Source: Christensenella tenuis (GTDB lineage Bacteria; Bacillota; Clostridia; Christensenellales; Christensenellaceae). From it: 64,000 nucleotides of DNA. Shown piece after piece: positions 35,545 to 44,897 of the stretch. A model generated the notes under the pieces. The model was not told the DNA's origin and ran no database searches. It saw nothing but the letters and a program-made list of their open reading frames with translations. The DNA is taken from the NCBI RefSeq assembly GCF_014287795.1, contig NZ_JACOON010000001.1, forward strand, positions 558,001 through 622,000, in the 5' to 3' direction. Position numbers and translations under genes: made by a program. Position 1 is the first letter of the stretch. Each line of letters starts with the position of its first letter.

Positions 35545-35570
35545 AAAGAGCAGCCCTAGGGTTGCTCTTT
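35545..35570 (-). terminator. terminator of the third two-component operon
   Basis: AAAGAGCAGCCC / GGGTTGCTCTTT hairpin with one G-T pair, then TTTTTTG on the minus strand. Confidence 0.87.
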
Positions 35571-35582
35571 CATCCTGCCGCT

Positions 35583-37022
35583 TTATTGCCTGTCTTCCGC
35601 TTCCGGCAGCCTGAACCAGAATGTGCTGCCTTTCCCCACTTCGCTCTCCACGCCATATTCCGCATGGTGCAGTTCCAATACACCTTTTACAATAGATAAT
35701 CCAAGCCCGGTTCCGACAGAGGCCCGCTTATGGGTTTTATCAACCTTATAATAACGGTCCCATATATATTCAAGTTGGTCTTCGGCAATTCCCTCCCCGT
35801 GGTCCTCGACTGAAACCGTCACTTGCCCATCCCGGGTTTCCTGCCGGACAAATATCCTTTTATCTTTTTCTGAATAATTGATAGCATTGCTTAACAGGTT
35901 ACATAGTACCTGACCAATTTTCACTTCGTCCCCCAAAACATATACGCCCCGGTCACAAACAAAACTGATACTGTACCCATCCTGCTCCACGAGTTTCACA
36001 TAGCGTACAACAATATTGCTTATTGATTCCGTCAGGTTAAAACGTTCCATATTCAATTCCTGCGTCCCCGCCTGGAGCTTCGAAATATCCATCGCATCAT
36101 TCACAAGCGTCGTCAGCCGCTTTGCTTCGTCGATAATAATCTGGATATTTTCCGGTGTGTTTTCCCCTGGAATGTCCCGCATCACTTCAGAATAGCCGAT
36201 AATCATAGTAAGCGGCGTACGCAGGTCATGTGAAATGTTTGCCAAAAGTTCCCGGCGAAGTTTTTCTACTTTGGAAAGCTCCCGCGATGCATAATTCAGC
36301 GTATCCGCAAGCTCGGCAATTTCCCTGTAGCCCCCATCGTCAAAACAGACGTCATATTCCGCACGCGCAAGCTTTTTTGCCCCTTTATTGATTTTTACAA
36401 TAGGGCGTGATATCCATTTTGAAATCACAAACGCAAGGAACAACGCACAGCCAAGCAGGATAATTGTAATATAGACAAGCTGGACACGCAAGGTATCCAC
36501 CGTGGCGTCCACAGGCGTGATACGTGAAGTAAGTACCAATAAAATCGATGTCCCGTCTTCCGGCGTTACGATCTGTGAATAAATGAGTGTTTCAAACCCG
36601 TTCATATCGCGTGGCGGTACATTGTTGCCGTTGAACATCTGTTCATTATATTCAGGATTTTCTAATTTCTCCATCCTGAATATCTCCATCTTGCTCCCGC
36701 CATTTTCCTGCGTTTTCCGGGCCACTACAGCCAATTCACTCTGTGGGAGTTCTAGCATGGTATCCGTGCTGTATATCGTATTTCCTTCCATGTCCGCAAT
36801 TTCAACACGCATATCGAAGCGGTCCCCGATCTGGTCGATCAACGTTTCTACGTTTTCATTGTCAATGTTCTGCGAAATAGTCTGTGCCGTCTTCTGGATT
36901 TCGCTCTTCTTAATAGCTTGATAAAAATCATCCAAAAAAACAATTTGAAACAGCCACAGGAGGACGATCATCGCTATTGCAAAAATCAATATATAGAAAA
37001 AAATTTTCCATTTTACACTCAT
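35583..37022 (-). CDS. sensor histidine kinase (HAMP-containing)
   Basis: 479 residues from ATG at 37022, 4 bases after the regulator's stop; a TTG at 37037 overlapping the regulator is the alternative. TM1 near the N-terminus (KIFFYILIFAIAMIVLLWLF), an extracytoplasmic domain of about 130 residues, TM2 (LVYITIILLGCALFLAFVIS), HAMP, HisKA with NISHDLRTPLTMI, and HATPase with NLLSNAINYS and GTGLGLSIV. Partner of the regulator just upstream. Ligand unknown. Confidence 0.92.
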   Translation of the reverse strand: MSVKWKIFFYILIFAIAMIVLLWLFQIVFLDDFYQAIKKSEIQKTAQTISQNIDNENVETLIDQIGDRFDMRVEIADMEGNTIYSTDTMLELPQSELAVVARKTQENGGSKMEIFRMEKLENPEYNEQMFNGNNVPPRDMNGFETLIYSQIVTPEDGTSILLVLTSRITPVDATVDTLRVQLVYITIILLGCALFLAFVISKWISRPIVKINKGAKKLARAEYDVCFDDGGYREIAELADTLNYASRELSKVEKLRRELLANISHDLRTPLTMIIGYSEVMRDIPGENTPENIQIIIDEAKRLTTLVNDAMDISKLQAGTQELNMERFNLTESISNIVVRYVKLVEQDGYSISFVCDRGVYVLGDEVKIGQVLCNLLSNAINYSEKDKRIFVRQETRDGQVTVSVEDHGEGIAEDQLEYIWDRYYKVDKTHKRASVGTGLGLSIVKGVLELHHAEYGVESEVGKGSTFWFRLPEAEDRQ

Positions 37023-37026
37023 TGTA

Positions 37027-37695
37027 TCAGGCTTCAAACCGGTATCCCACTCCTCTAAGCGTTACAATGCAATCACGATATTCCTTCAAAGCGCTGCGCA
37101 GCAGCTTAATATGTGTGTCAAGCGTCCTGTCATCACCGTAAAAATCGTATCCCCATACTTCGGTAATCAGCTTCTCACGGGTAAGCGCAATTCCTTTGTT
37201 TTTTGCAAGATAATGTAAAAGTTCATATCCCTTGGGCGACAGCTCAATTTTTTCGCCATCCACATAGACCAACATGGCCGAAGTGTCGATTACGAGCCCG
37301 CCAAAGACCATCTTTTCATTTTCCGGTACGCTCCGGTGTGAGCGCTGCAAAATTGCATTAACGCGCATCATTAATTCCTTGGGCGAAAATGGTTTCACCA
37401 CATAATCGTCGATACCCAGTTCGAAGCCATGAATCCTGTCGTATTCTTCCCCCCGCGCAGAGAGCATCAACACCGGAATATCCTTTGTCTCCCGGATTTT
37501 ACTGCAAGCAGAAAAACCGTCGAGTTCCGGCATCATGATATCCATGATAATAAAATCATAGTCGTGATCGCGGCACATGACCACCGCTTCCATTCCATCT
37601 TTTGCCTCTTCAACCTCATATCCTTCAAACTCTGCATATTTGCGGATCAGGGACCGTATATTTTCCTCATCGTCTACAACTAAAATTTTGTACAT
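37027..37695 (-). CDS. OmpR-family response regulator
   Basis: 222 residues from ATG at 37695 (MYKILVVDDEE), with GGTGA upstream; the frame opens at 37710. Phospho-acceptor Asp in FIIMDIMMP, Lys in VKPFSP, C-terminal winged helix ending IVTLRGVGYRFEA. It forms a two-gene operon with the kinase. Targets unknown. Confidence 0.93.
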   Translation of the reverse strand: MYKILVVDDEENIRSLIRKYAEFEGYEVEEAKDGMEAVVMCRDHDYDFIIMDIMMPELDGFSACSKIRETKDIPVLMLSARGEEYDRIHGFELGIDDYVVKPFSPKELMMRVNAILQRSHRSVPENEKMVFGGLVIDTSAMLVYVDGEKIELSPKGYELLHYLAKNKGIALTREKLITEVWGYDFYGDDRTLDTHIKLLRSALKEYRDCIVTLRGVGYRFEA

Positions 37696-37778
37696 ATATT
37701 TCACCGCCATGTGTTTACTTTCTGTTATTTTATCTGCATAATGTGAACACCGCGTGACAGAAAGCTGTTTTGTATCAA

Positions 37779-37804
37779 AAAACGGCCCCGGACGGGACCG
37801 TTTT
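37779..37804 (-). terminator. terminator of the pfkB-aldolase-rhaB operon
   Basis: AAAACGGCCCCG / CGGGACCGTTTT hairpin (one mismatch) 12 bp after the rhaB stop. Confidence 0.82.
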
Positions 37805-37815
37805 CAGCAGTTCAA

Positions 37816-39303
37816 TTAAGCCTTCCCAATATCTCGCAGGAATTTCTGATAGTTCTTTTCGAACTTTTCATCGCCGCTTGGCTGATATGTCTTTATCCCA
37901 CAGGAAGCCGCGCAAACCTGCCGCGCTTCTTTCAGGTCCTTCAGCATACCGCGCCCTATCCATTGCGTAAGAATATTCCCGATTCCCGTTGCGTCAGCCG
38001 GCCCCGCCTTCACAGGTTTGTGCAGATAATCTGCAGTCAGCTGATCCAGAAAAGCATTTTGGCTTCCGCCGCCAATAATGTGCAGGCAGGGAAATTTTTT
38101 GCCCGTCAGATATTCGATATTGTCAATTACATAACGATATTTACACGCAAGGCTCTGCGTTACAATGCGCACGATTTCAATATCATTTTGAGGCGTATAT
38201 CCCTGTTCCTGCGCCATCTGCGCGACAACCGCCGGCATATTGGCAGGTTCAAACAGCCTGTCGTCATCCGGGTCGATGAATACCGTATCGCATGTGGTCA
38301 CTTTGCTTGCTTCTTCAGCCAGTCCTGCAAAATCATAATTCTTACCCTGCAGGTTCCACATGCGCACACACTCCTGAATGATCCACAAACCCATTACATT
38401 ACAAATATAGCGGTTGCGCCGGTTAACGCCGCCTTCATTTCCAAAACCGAGCTTCATGCTTTCTTCAGTCATGATATTCTTGCGGAGTTCCGCGCCCACA
38501 AGGGACCATGTCCCGCTCGAAATGAAAATAAATTCTTCATCGTCCGCCGCCGGAGCAGCTACGACTGCCGAAGCCGTATCATGGGAACCTACCGCATAAA
38601 TTTCCGCAGAAGGCACTTGCAGTTCATCCGTCACATCCTTTGCGATCTCGCCAACTTTATCTCCCGCGTATACGATCGGCATAAAAATTTCCTTCGGCAG
38701 CCCATACGCGTTAAGAATATCATCATCCCACTTGTTTTCTACAAGGTTGTAAAGGTTCGATACGCTCGCAATCGTGTATTCCGAATACTTTTTCGCCCCC
38801 AGCAAATGTGAAAGATAATCCGGGACAAAAATAAGTTCCTTTGCAATCCCGAGGATGTCCGGATCCTGCTCCTTTTCCGCAAGCAGGTGATAACTGGTTT
38901 CAAAGCGCTGGAATTGCTGGCCCGTACGCTTATATACCTCATATTGAGGCATCAGCTCAAACGAACGTTCCACCCAGCCGAACGTCCGGCTGTCGCGGTA
39001 ATTACGCGGTGTTCCAATCATTGTACCGTGCTTCGAAACCAGTGCATAATCATTGCACCATGAGTCAATCGCAATCGACGTAATCTGCCCGTCAAACTCA
39101 CGTTGGGCAAACGCATATCCCATTTTAATTTCATCAAAAATGCGTAGGAAATCCCAGTAAGCTTTTCCTTGGGCAAGCACGATTTTATTTTTGAATTTGT
39201 GCACCGGATGAATTTCGGCTTTTCCGTCCTTCAGTTCGCCTACAAAAAGCTTACCGCCGGAGGCACCAAGATCAACCGCTAACGCCAATCCTTCTTTTTT
39301 CAT
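37816..39303 (-). CDS. rhaB: rhamnulokinase-family sugar kinase
   Basis: 495 residues of the FGGY superfamily, closest by eye to RhaB: N-terminal phosphate loop VDLGASGGKLF (10-20), SIAIDSWCNDYAL, GTWSLVG and the C-terminal adenosine motif HIIGGGSQN. RhaB phosphorylates L-rhamnulose at C1. Its start overlaps the class II aldolase stop by 4 bases, matching the rhamnulose-1-phosphate to DHAP plus lactaldehyde route. No rhamnose isomerase gene adjoins, so the true substrate could be another ketose such as fuculose. Confidence 0.85.
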   Translation of the reverse strand: MKKEGLALAVDLGASGGKLFVGELKDGKAEIHPVHKFKNKIVLAQGKAYWDFLRIFDEIKMGYAFAQREFDGQITSIAIDSWCNDYALVSKHGTMIGTPRNYRDSRTFGWVERSFELMPQYEVYKRTGQQFQRFETSYHLLAEKEQDPDILGIAKELIFVPDYLSHLLGAKKYSEYTIASVSNLYNLVENKWDDDILNAYGLPKEIFMPIVYAGDKVGEIAKDVTDELQVPSAEIYAVGSHDTASAVVAAPAADDEEFIFISSGTWSLVGAELRKNIMTEESMKLGFGNEGGVNRRNRYICNVMGLWIIQECVRMWNLQGKNYDFAGLAEEASKVTTCDTVFIDPDDDRLFEPANMPAVVAQMAQEQGYTPQNDIEIVRIVTQSLACKYRYVIDNIEYLTGKKFPCLHIIGGGSQNAFLDQLTADYLHKPVKAGPADATGIGNILTQWIGRGMLKDLKEARQVCAASCGIKTYQPSGDEKFEKNYQKFLRDIGKA

Positions 39304-39932
39304 TCGTGTAAATTCTCCTGTGCCGCATATACTGCCGGTTTGAAGATGTTCGCCATTGCGTCGTATTCTACGCGTTCCACAATGCTGTATGCTTTGTTAA
39401 GCGTAGGGCCGGCCGCTACGATGCCGTGCTGCGGAAGAATACCTTCCAGCCCCATTTTCTGGGCACGTTCACGGTTTTTCATAAAATATTCATTGGTACG
39501 GATTGCCAGTTCTTCAGAGTAAGCCCACGCCTGATGGATTACGCCGCAATCCCCCATTTTCATCGTCGCTTCCGTTACGGACGGAATCGGTTGGCTGAAC
39601 GCCGCAAAGCACATGGAAAACTGCGGATGCGCATGGATCACCGCTCCAAATTCCGGGAAATTTTTAAGCAGCATCGTGTGCATCCTGCTTTCACGCGAGA
39701 GCTTATCCGGCCCTTCAATAATGTTGCAGTCATAGTCAATAATCATCAAGTCTTCCGGATTCAGGCGGCATCTGTGATGTTCCGACATCATAGTGGGCGT
39801 GATTAACACACGATTTTCCGCAACACGTTCGGAAAGGTTTCCGCCTGCCGCATTGGTGAGTTTACGGTCATACAGGAACTCAATGATTTCGAGCATTTCC
39901 ATCCTTTGTTTCATATAAGATAATTCTGCCAT
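39300..39932 (-). CDS. class II aldolase (rhamnulose-1-P / fuculose-1-P aldolase family)
   Basis: 210 residues, zinc-dependent aldolase of the RhaD/FucA/AraD family. GGNLSERV (about 30-37) binds phosphate, the zinc His pair is in VIHAHPQFS, the catalytic Glu is in SVTEATMKMG and the third His is in LPQHGIV. It would split the ketose-1-phosphate made by the adjacent kinase into DHAP and an aldehyde. RhaD and FucA cannot be separated by eye. Confidence 0.88.
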   Translation of the reverse strand: MAELSYMKQRMEMLEIIEFLYDRKLTNAAGGNLSERVAENRVLITPTMMSEHHRCRLNPEDLMIIDYDCNIIEGPDKLSRESRMHTMLLKNFPEFGAVIHAHPQFSMCFAAFSQPIPSVTEATMKMGDCGVIHQAWAYSEELAIRTNEYFMKNRERAQKMGLEGILPQHGIVAAGPTLNKAYSIVERVEYDAMANIFKPAVYAAQENLHE

Positions 39933-39990
39933 TTTAATTGCCTCCCAGCATAAACTTTATATTTCCGGCATAGCCGGATTTCAATTTTCG

Positions 39991-40920
39991 TTAACGGATG
40001 ACTTCAATCTTTACGTCTTTCATCCATTCCTTAGCTTTTTCAATATCAAAGCCAACCGTTTTATTGCTTGCCGCACAGGTCGCAGAGAGCGCCGTCGCAT
40101 ATGCAAGCATGTCCATGACTGGCATCGGGTTGCATTCAAGTCCATAAATGAGCCCGGTCAGGAGCGCGTCCCCGCATCCGGCCGTATTGCCAACCTGGAC
40201 TTTCAGCCCATGTCCGCGGTAAATCTTTCCTTCATAACGGAATACCCATCCGTCTCCGCCCATGGAAACCATTACAACCGGGATGTCCGGAATCTCGCCA
40301 AGCGCAGCAACTACATCGTCCACATTTTTCAAATCGCGTCCGACAAGCTCTGAAAGCTCTTCAAGGTTTGGTTTAATCAATTCCGGATGATACTTGAGTC
40401 CTTCTTTCATAAACGCACCTGAGCTGTCAAGGTACAGCTTAAGGCCCATTTTCTTTGCAATTTCCAAAAGTTTTTTCTGAACGTCCTTATCGTCTACGTT
40501 CGAAGCGTCGCCTGCAATGATTAGCGTGTCCCCCTTCTGCATTTGGGCTTCCATCAGCTCCAGCAGCTTTTCTGTAATTTCCTGCGTCAGAGTCTCTCCC
40601 TTACCGCCAAGAAACGTGCAATTTCTTTCTTTATCAACCACCAGATAGTTGGTACGTGTTTCAGGCGTCTCATACCAAAGATAGTGCGTATCCGACCCGG
40701 ATTCTTTCAAAACATCGATTACTTCCTTCCCACAACTGCCGAAAGAAACGCCAAACGTACGGTTTGGTACGCCAAGCAGTGAAAAATTATACGCCAAATG
40801 CGTTCCTTTCCCGCCCAGGCATTTTTCTTTTTTTTGAATACGGTTCATGCAGTTTTCCTGAAAAGATTCGATGTAGAGAATTTCATCCATCGCCGGATTT
40901 AAAGTAACTGTGTTGATCAT
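39991..40920 (-). CDS. PfkB-family hexose phosphate kinase (1-phosphofructokinase-like)
   Basis: 309 residues. N-terminus INTVTLNPAMDEI and the GGKGTHLA motif (about 37-44) are typical of the FruK/LacC/tagatose-6-phosphate kinase branch; the catalytic base lies in NTAGCGDALLTG near the C-terminus. First gene of the operon with the class II aldolase and RhaB-like kinase, with an excellent promoter. It may phosphorylate a sugar phosphate produced from the aldolase route or by a separate uptake system. Exact substrate open. Confidence 0.85.
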   Translation of the reverse strand: MINTVTLNPAMDEILYIESFQENCMNRIQKKEKCLGGKGTHLAYNFSLLGVPNRTFGVSFGSCGKEVIDVLKESGSDTHYLWYETPETRTNYLVVDKERNCTFLGGKGETLTQEITEKLLELMEAQMQKGDTLIIAGDASNVDDKDVQKKLLEIAKKMGLKLYLDSSGAFMKEGLKYHPELIKPNLEELSELVGRDLKNVDDVVAALGEIPDIPVVMVSMGGDGWVFRYEGKIYRGHGLKVQVGNTAGCGDALLTGLIYGLECNPMPVMDMLAYATALSATCAASNKTVGFDIEKAKEWMKDVKIEVIR

Positions 40921-40958
40921 GCGATTCTCCCTTTAAATTAGAAATTTATACCTCATTT

Positions 40959-40987
40959 ATTATAATACGGAAGCAAGTTTGCGTCAA
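40959..40987 (-). promoter_or_regulatory. promoter of the pfkB-aldolase-rhaB operon
   Basis: Minus strand: TTGACG (plus CGTCAA 40982-40987), 17-bp spacer, TATAAT (plus ATTATA 40959-40964). Confidence 0.85.
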
Positions 40988-40997
40988 ATTTTGACGC
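40981..40997. promoter_or_regulatory. perfect palindrome over the -35 box, probable operator
   Basis: GCGTCAAA-T-TTTGACGC is a perfect 8-bp inverted repeat with a single central base. It covers the -35 of the pfkB operon. No T-run and no nearby stop codon, so it is not a terminator. A repressor bound here would block the promoter. Confidence 0.65.
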
Positions 40998-41096
40998 TCA
41001 AAAAAACGCCAAAATACAATGTGGTTTTTTGTTCGTTTTATTCTGAAAAAATAAATTTTTTTTGAAAAAATATTTTCATTTTTTAATCGTTATCTA

Positions 41097-41125
41097 TTGA
41101 AACCACGGAAATGATTTATTATAAT
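41097..41125 (+). promoter_or_regulatory. promoter of the plus-strand FGGY kinase
   Basis: TTGAAA (41097-41102), 17-bp spacer, TATAAT (41120-41125), 37 bp before the ATG. It lies within a very AT-rich stretch (about 41030-41100). Confidence 0.8.
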
Positions 41126-41162
41126 AAATCTGTAACAATACTATCTTGAATGGAGTCTTCTC

Positions 41163-42701
41163 ATGAAAAAGTATATTATTGCATATGATTTTGGAACAGG
41201 CGGCATCAAGGCTTCTCTTTATACCGCTGAAGGCCTTTCGCTTGCCTCCTCCTTTGAGCCTTACGACACGATCTACCCGCATGTCGGCTGGCATGAGCAA
41301 CGGCCCGGCGACTGGTGGAAATCCATCTGTGTGAGTACTCAGCGCTTGCTTGAAAAATCGAGAGCGGATAAGAATGAAATTGAAGGCCTGGCAATCTCAG
41401 GCCACAGCCTTGGCGTTGTGCCGGTCGATAGAGATGGAAACCTTCTGCGGGAAACGGCACCGATCTGGTCTGATACGCGTGCGCAAAAGGAAGCGGACGA
41501 ATTCTTTTCCTCGCACAGCAAGGATGACTGGTATATGATGACCGGAAATGGATTTCCCAGCCATCTATACTCTGCCTTCAAACTGATGTGGTACCGCAAA
41601 AACGAGCCAGAAATGTTTGGCAAAATTGCCATGGTCCTGGGAACAAAGGATTATATCAATTACCTGTTGACCGGTAAAATGTATACCGATCATTCCTATG
41701 CTTCGGGCATTGGTTTTTATGACTTGAAAAAAGGTCAATATGACGCATCTTATATGAAAGAAATGGGGCTTCCGGCAGAAATCTTTCCCCAGATCGTCCC
41801 GTCTACTGAAATCATTGGCACCTTAACAAAAAAAGCCTCCGAAGAAATTGGTTTGCCTATGGATGTCAAGGTAGCCTGCGGCGGTGTAGACAACTCATGT
41901 ATGGCGCTTGGCGGTCGCTGTATTGCAGACGGGCGCGCTTACGTATCTCTTGGTTCCTCGGCATGGAATGTGGTGTCGAGCCATGAGCCAATCCTTGATA
42001 CCAAACTGTCTCCTTTTGTATTTGCGCATTGTATTCCCGGCTTGTTTGTTTCGGCAACTTCCATTTTCTCGGCTGGTTCTTCCTTCCAGTGGGTCCGCAA
42101 CCAGCTTTGCAAGGATATTATGCAAAATGCAGGAGCTAAAGATCCTTACGTATTGATGAATGAGCTCGCCGCACAATCGCCGATTGGTTCCCACAAGCTC
42201 CTCTTCAATCCAAGCCTTGCAGGCGGCACAGGTGCAGACCTCACCCCGAATATTCGCGGTGCTTACATAGGGCTTGATCTGAAACATACGCAAGCGGATC
42301 TGATCCGTTCGGCAATGGAAGGAATTTCCCTTGCACTACGTATCGCGCTTGATTATATGAAAACCATGACTACGCTTCAGGATGAAATTCTGTTCGTAGG
42401 TGGTGGTGCAAACAGTCCGTTATGGCTGCAAATGTTTGCCAATATCTATGGTATGGATGTTATCAAAACAAACGTTGGCCAGGAAGCCGGTTCCTTGGGC
42501 GCTGCAGCAATTGCAGCCGTTGGCTGCGGCATGTGGAGTGATTTCACACCCATCGATCAAATCCATAAAATTGAGAGCGTAAGCCACGTCGATCCTGCGG
42601 CACAGGCCGAATACAATAAAATTCTCGGCGTCTATAAGGAAGCCACCGATTATCTCGCCAAAATCGGTGATAAACTGTACGCGCTCGATATCGAAGAATA
42701 A
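41163..42701 (+). CDS. FGGY-family carbohydrate kinase (xylulokinase-like)
   Basis: 512 residues. ATP phosphate loop AYDFGTGGIKASLY (8-21), GLAISGHSLG, the catalytic Asp region CGGVDNSCMALGG, and C-terminal EILFVGGGANSPLWLQM typical of the superfamily. Substrate is probably a ketopentose or related polyol but cannot be fixed. It is the only plus-strand gene of the carbohydrate island, divergent from the PfkB operon and monocistronic (terminator 35 bp on). Confidence 0.88.
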   Translation: MKKYIIAYDFGTGGIKASLYTAEGLSLASSFEPYDTIYPHVGWHEQRPGDWWKSICVSTQRLLEKSRADKNEIEGLAISGHSLGVVPVDRDGNLLRETAPIWSDTRAQKEADEFFSSHSKDDWYMMTGNGFPSHLYSAFKLMWYRKNEPEMFGKIAMVLGTKDYINYLLTGKMYTDHSYASGIGFYDLKKGQYDASYMKEMGLPAEIFPQIVPSTEIIGTLTKKASEEIGLPMDVKVACGGVDNSCMALGGRCIADGRAYVSLGSSAWNVVSSHEPILDTKLSPFVFAHCIPGLFVSATSIFSAGSSFQWVRNQLCKDIMQNAGAKDPYVLMNELAAQSPIGSHKLLFNPSLAGGTGADLTPNIRGAYIGLDLKHTQADLIRSAMEGISLALRIALDYMKTMTTLQDEILFVGGGANSPLWLQMFANIYGMDVIKTNVGQEAGSLGAAAIAAVGCGMWSDFTPIDQIHKIESVSHVDPAAQAEYNKILGVYKEATDYLAKIGDKLYALDIEE

Positions 42702-42736
42702 ATTTAGCATAAAAGAGCGCCTTTCAAAAACAGTAT

Positions 42737-42800
42737 AAAAAGACGCACCTGAAAGGATAACGGAGTGTAAGGATTATCTCTTTTCCAGATGCGTCTTTTT
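42737..42800. terminator. long bidirectional terminator between convergent genes
   Basis: AAAAAGACGCA (42737-42747) pairs perfectly with TGCGTCTTTTT (42790-42800), and the stem extends imperfectly inward (CCTGAAAGGATAA / TTATCTCTTTTCCAG). Confidence 0.85.
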
Positions 42801-42815
42801 TATGTTTCCTGTTTC

Positions 42816-43985
42816 TTATTTGATTTCGGAAACCTCAACACGCCGTTTTTCTTCGCTGGACAGCGCCGCCGCTTCAAGCGTGCGGATAATCTTTTCGCCA
42901 TCGTGGAAATTCGGCTCGATCGTCTCGTTTTTCTCAACGGCCTTCAGGAAATCCGCCATCGCGTGTACAAACGTATTTTCATAACCAATTACATGTCCTG
43001 CCGCCCACCATGCACCTGCATACGGATGCGTCATGTTCGTAACAAGAATCGTCTTGTAACCCTGTTCGTCGGCTGGATCTTCAAGATTCAAATATTGCAA
43101 CTCATTCATGCGTTCAAAGTTAAACGTGAGCGCTCCCTTGCTGCCGTAAACCTCAAATGTATTATAGTTTTTGCGTCCTGCCGCAAATCTGGAAGCTTCA
43201 AAGGAACCAAGTGCACCATTTTCGAATTCAGCGATCATAAAGCTTGCATCCTCAACTTCAACCTTCCCTTTTTCGCTGTTTACTTCGCCGCCCGCAGTGA
43301 AAGTTGCCGCACGCTGTCCCGGAAGCGGACGTTCTTCAATGAATGTCTTGTTAACCGCCGTGACTGCTTTTACTTCGCCAATCAGGTATCTGGCAAGATC
43401 GATCGCGTGGGAACTCAGGTCAAACAACGGACCGCCGCCCGCGAGATCTTTTTTAAAGTGCCATGTCAGCGGGAAATTTGGATCCATGACCCAATCCTGC
43501 AAATATGCACCCCTCCAGTGATAGATCGTGCCAAGTTTGCCTTCGTCAATCATTTGCTTTGCAAACGCAATTGCCGGCACCCTGCGGTAGTTATGGTTTA
43601 GATAGTTTACCACGCCAGCCTTGTCCGCCGCTTCCGCCATTTCCTTGGTCTGGTCATATGTAACTGCACAGGGCTTCTCACAGAAGATATGCTTTCCTGC
43701 TTTCGCGGCCGCAACAGCCATATCTTTATGGATGTAGGTAGGCGTTACGATATCCACAATATCAATATCATCGCGGTTAATCACTTCTTCCCAGTTGGTG
43801 GAAATCTCTTCCCATCCCCACTTTTCAGCAAACTCTCTCGTCAGTTCTTCGTCCGTTCCGAAGTTTACTTTCAGTACAGGTTCATAATCTACATCAAAAA
43901 ACTTATTGACAAGCGTCCATGCATAGCTATGGGCTTTTCCCATAAAGCCGCTACCCATTAAGGCAATGTTCAATTTTTTCTTCAT
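42816..43985 (-). CDS. Gfo/Idh/MocA-family oxidoreductase
   Basis: 389 residues, NAD(P)-dependent sugar or polyol dehydrogenase. Rossmann motif ALMGSGFMGKAH (8-19), the catalytic-dyad motif HIFCEKPCAV (Lys of EKP), then DLSSHAIDLARYL with the catalytic-domain His. Last gene of the operon isomerase (44898) - epimerase (44002) - this gene, 16 bp after the epimerase. Such pairings are typical of pathways going through 3-keto or other oxidised sugars; the sugar is unknown. Confidence 0.9.
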   Translation of the reverse strand: MKKKLNIALMGSGFMGKAHSYAWTLVNKFFDVDYEPVLKVNFGTDEELTREFAEKWGWEEISTNWEEVINRDDIDIVDIVTPTYIHKDMAVAAAKAGKHIFCEKPCAVTYDQTKEMAEAADKAGVVNYLNHNYRRVPAIAFAKQMIDEGKLGTIYHWRGAYLQDWVMDPNFPLTWHFKKDLAGGGPLFDLSSHAIDLARYLIGEVKAVTAVNKTFIEERPLPGQRAATFTAGGEVNSEKGKVEVEDASFMIAEFENGALGSFEASRFAAGRKNYNTFEVYGSKGALTFNFERMNELQYLNLEDPADEQGYKTILVTNMTHPYAGAWWAAGHVIGYENTFVHAMADFLKAVEKNETIEPNFHDGEKIIRTLEAAALSSEEKRRVEVSEIK

Positions 43986-44001
43986 AGCAAATCTCCTTTG
44001 T

Positions 44002-44862
44002 TTATTTCAATGAATCGCCGATTTTGCGAAGATTCTTTACACTGATACCGACTGCTTCATCTTCAAAGCCCGCCCAATCGCTGTGCGGATGATCGATTTC
44101 TACGGCAAGAAATCCCTTATAGTTATTTTTGTGAAGAATTTCAGCCAATTTCTGATTATCAATGAGGCCCATTCCTACTGGAACACCAGCAAAGAAGAAC
44201 CAATCGGTGGGGTTTGCGGAAGGCTCAATCTTCAGGTCCTTGATGTGTGTCGCAAATACGTAGGGAGCCAATTTTTCCATGCCTGCAATCGGGTCGTCAA
44301 GCAGGCGCAGGAAATTACCGGTATCGAAATTCACGCCGAAGTTCGGGGAATCCACCCCTTCGAGAATCTGGTAAATTTCATCTGCCGTAAAGTCGATGTG
44401 GTTCTCAACAGCCATTTTCACACCGTTGTCTTCCGCAATTTTGACCGCTTCTTTAAATTGCTTAATCAGTGCCTTTACCTGCGGACCATGGTCTTCGTGG
44501 CGAAACATCAGACTGGAACCGGTGACACGCATCGTATCCGCGCCGATCATCCTCGTGCAGGGAATCAATTTTTTCATCTCTTCAAAGGCCTGCGGGTTCC
44601 CGCCTCTTTCAAGACCATCGGGATGTCCCCACGCAAATACACGGTCAAAACCATATTCGTCAAGCTGCCCTTTTAGTTCTGTAAGGTAAGCTTCATCAAA
44701 GCTCGGAAAGAAGCAGGACTCCAGCGAAACCCCGTCAACATCAAGCTCTTTTGCACGGCGCAAAAAATCTTCCATCGTCATGTTCTTTTTTGGCGCTTCC
44801 TGGTCGTCGTATACCTCTCCGAAGAATCTATGGTAGCAATAACTGTCAATACCTATTTTCAT
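44002..44862 (-). CDS. sugar phosphate isomerase/epimerase-family TIM barrel
   Basis: 286 residues, xylose-isomerase-like TIM barrel (AP endonuclease 2 superfamily). Metal ligand positions visible are VKMAVENHID (Glu), NFGVNFDTGNF (Asp/Asn), FATHIKDLK (His) and FLAVEIDHP (Glu). Reaction is an isomerisation, epimerisation or keto-sugar rearrangement. In an operon with the fucose-isomerase-like gene and the Gfo/Idh/MocA gene. Confidence 0.85.
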   Translation of the reverse strand: MKIGIDSYCYHRFFGEVYDDQEAPKKNMTMEDFLRRAKELDVDGVSLESCFFPSFDEAYLTELKGQLDEYGFDRVFAWGHPDGLERGGNPQAFEEMKKLIPCTRMIGADTMRVTGSSLMFRHEDHGPQVKALIKQFKEAVKIAEDNGVKMAVENHIDFTADEIYQILEGVDSPNFGVNFDTGNFLRLLDDPIAGMEKLAPYVFATHIKDLKIEPSANPTDWFFFAGVPVGMGLIDNQKLAEILHKNNYKGFLAVEIDHPHSDWAGFEDEAVGISVKNLRKIGDSLK

Positions 44863-44897
44863 GTTCTTATCCTCCTTTTTAGCGTATATTTTTACTG

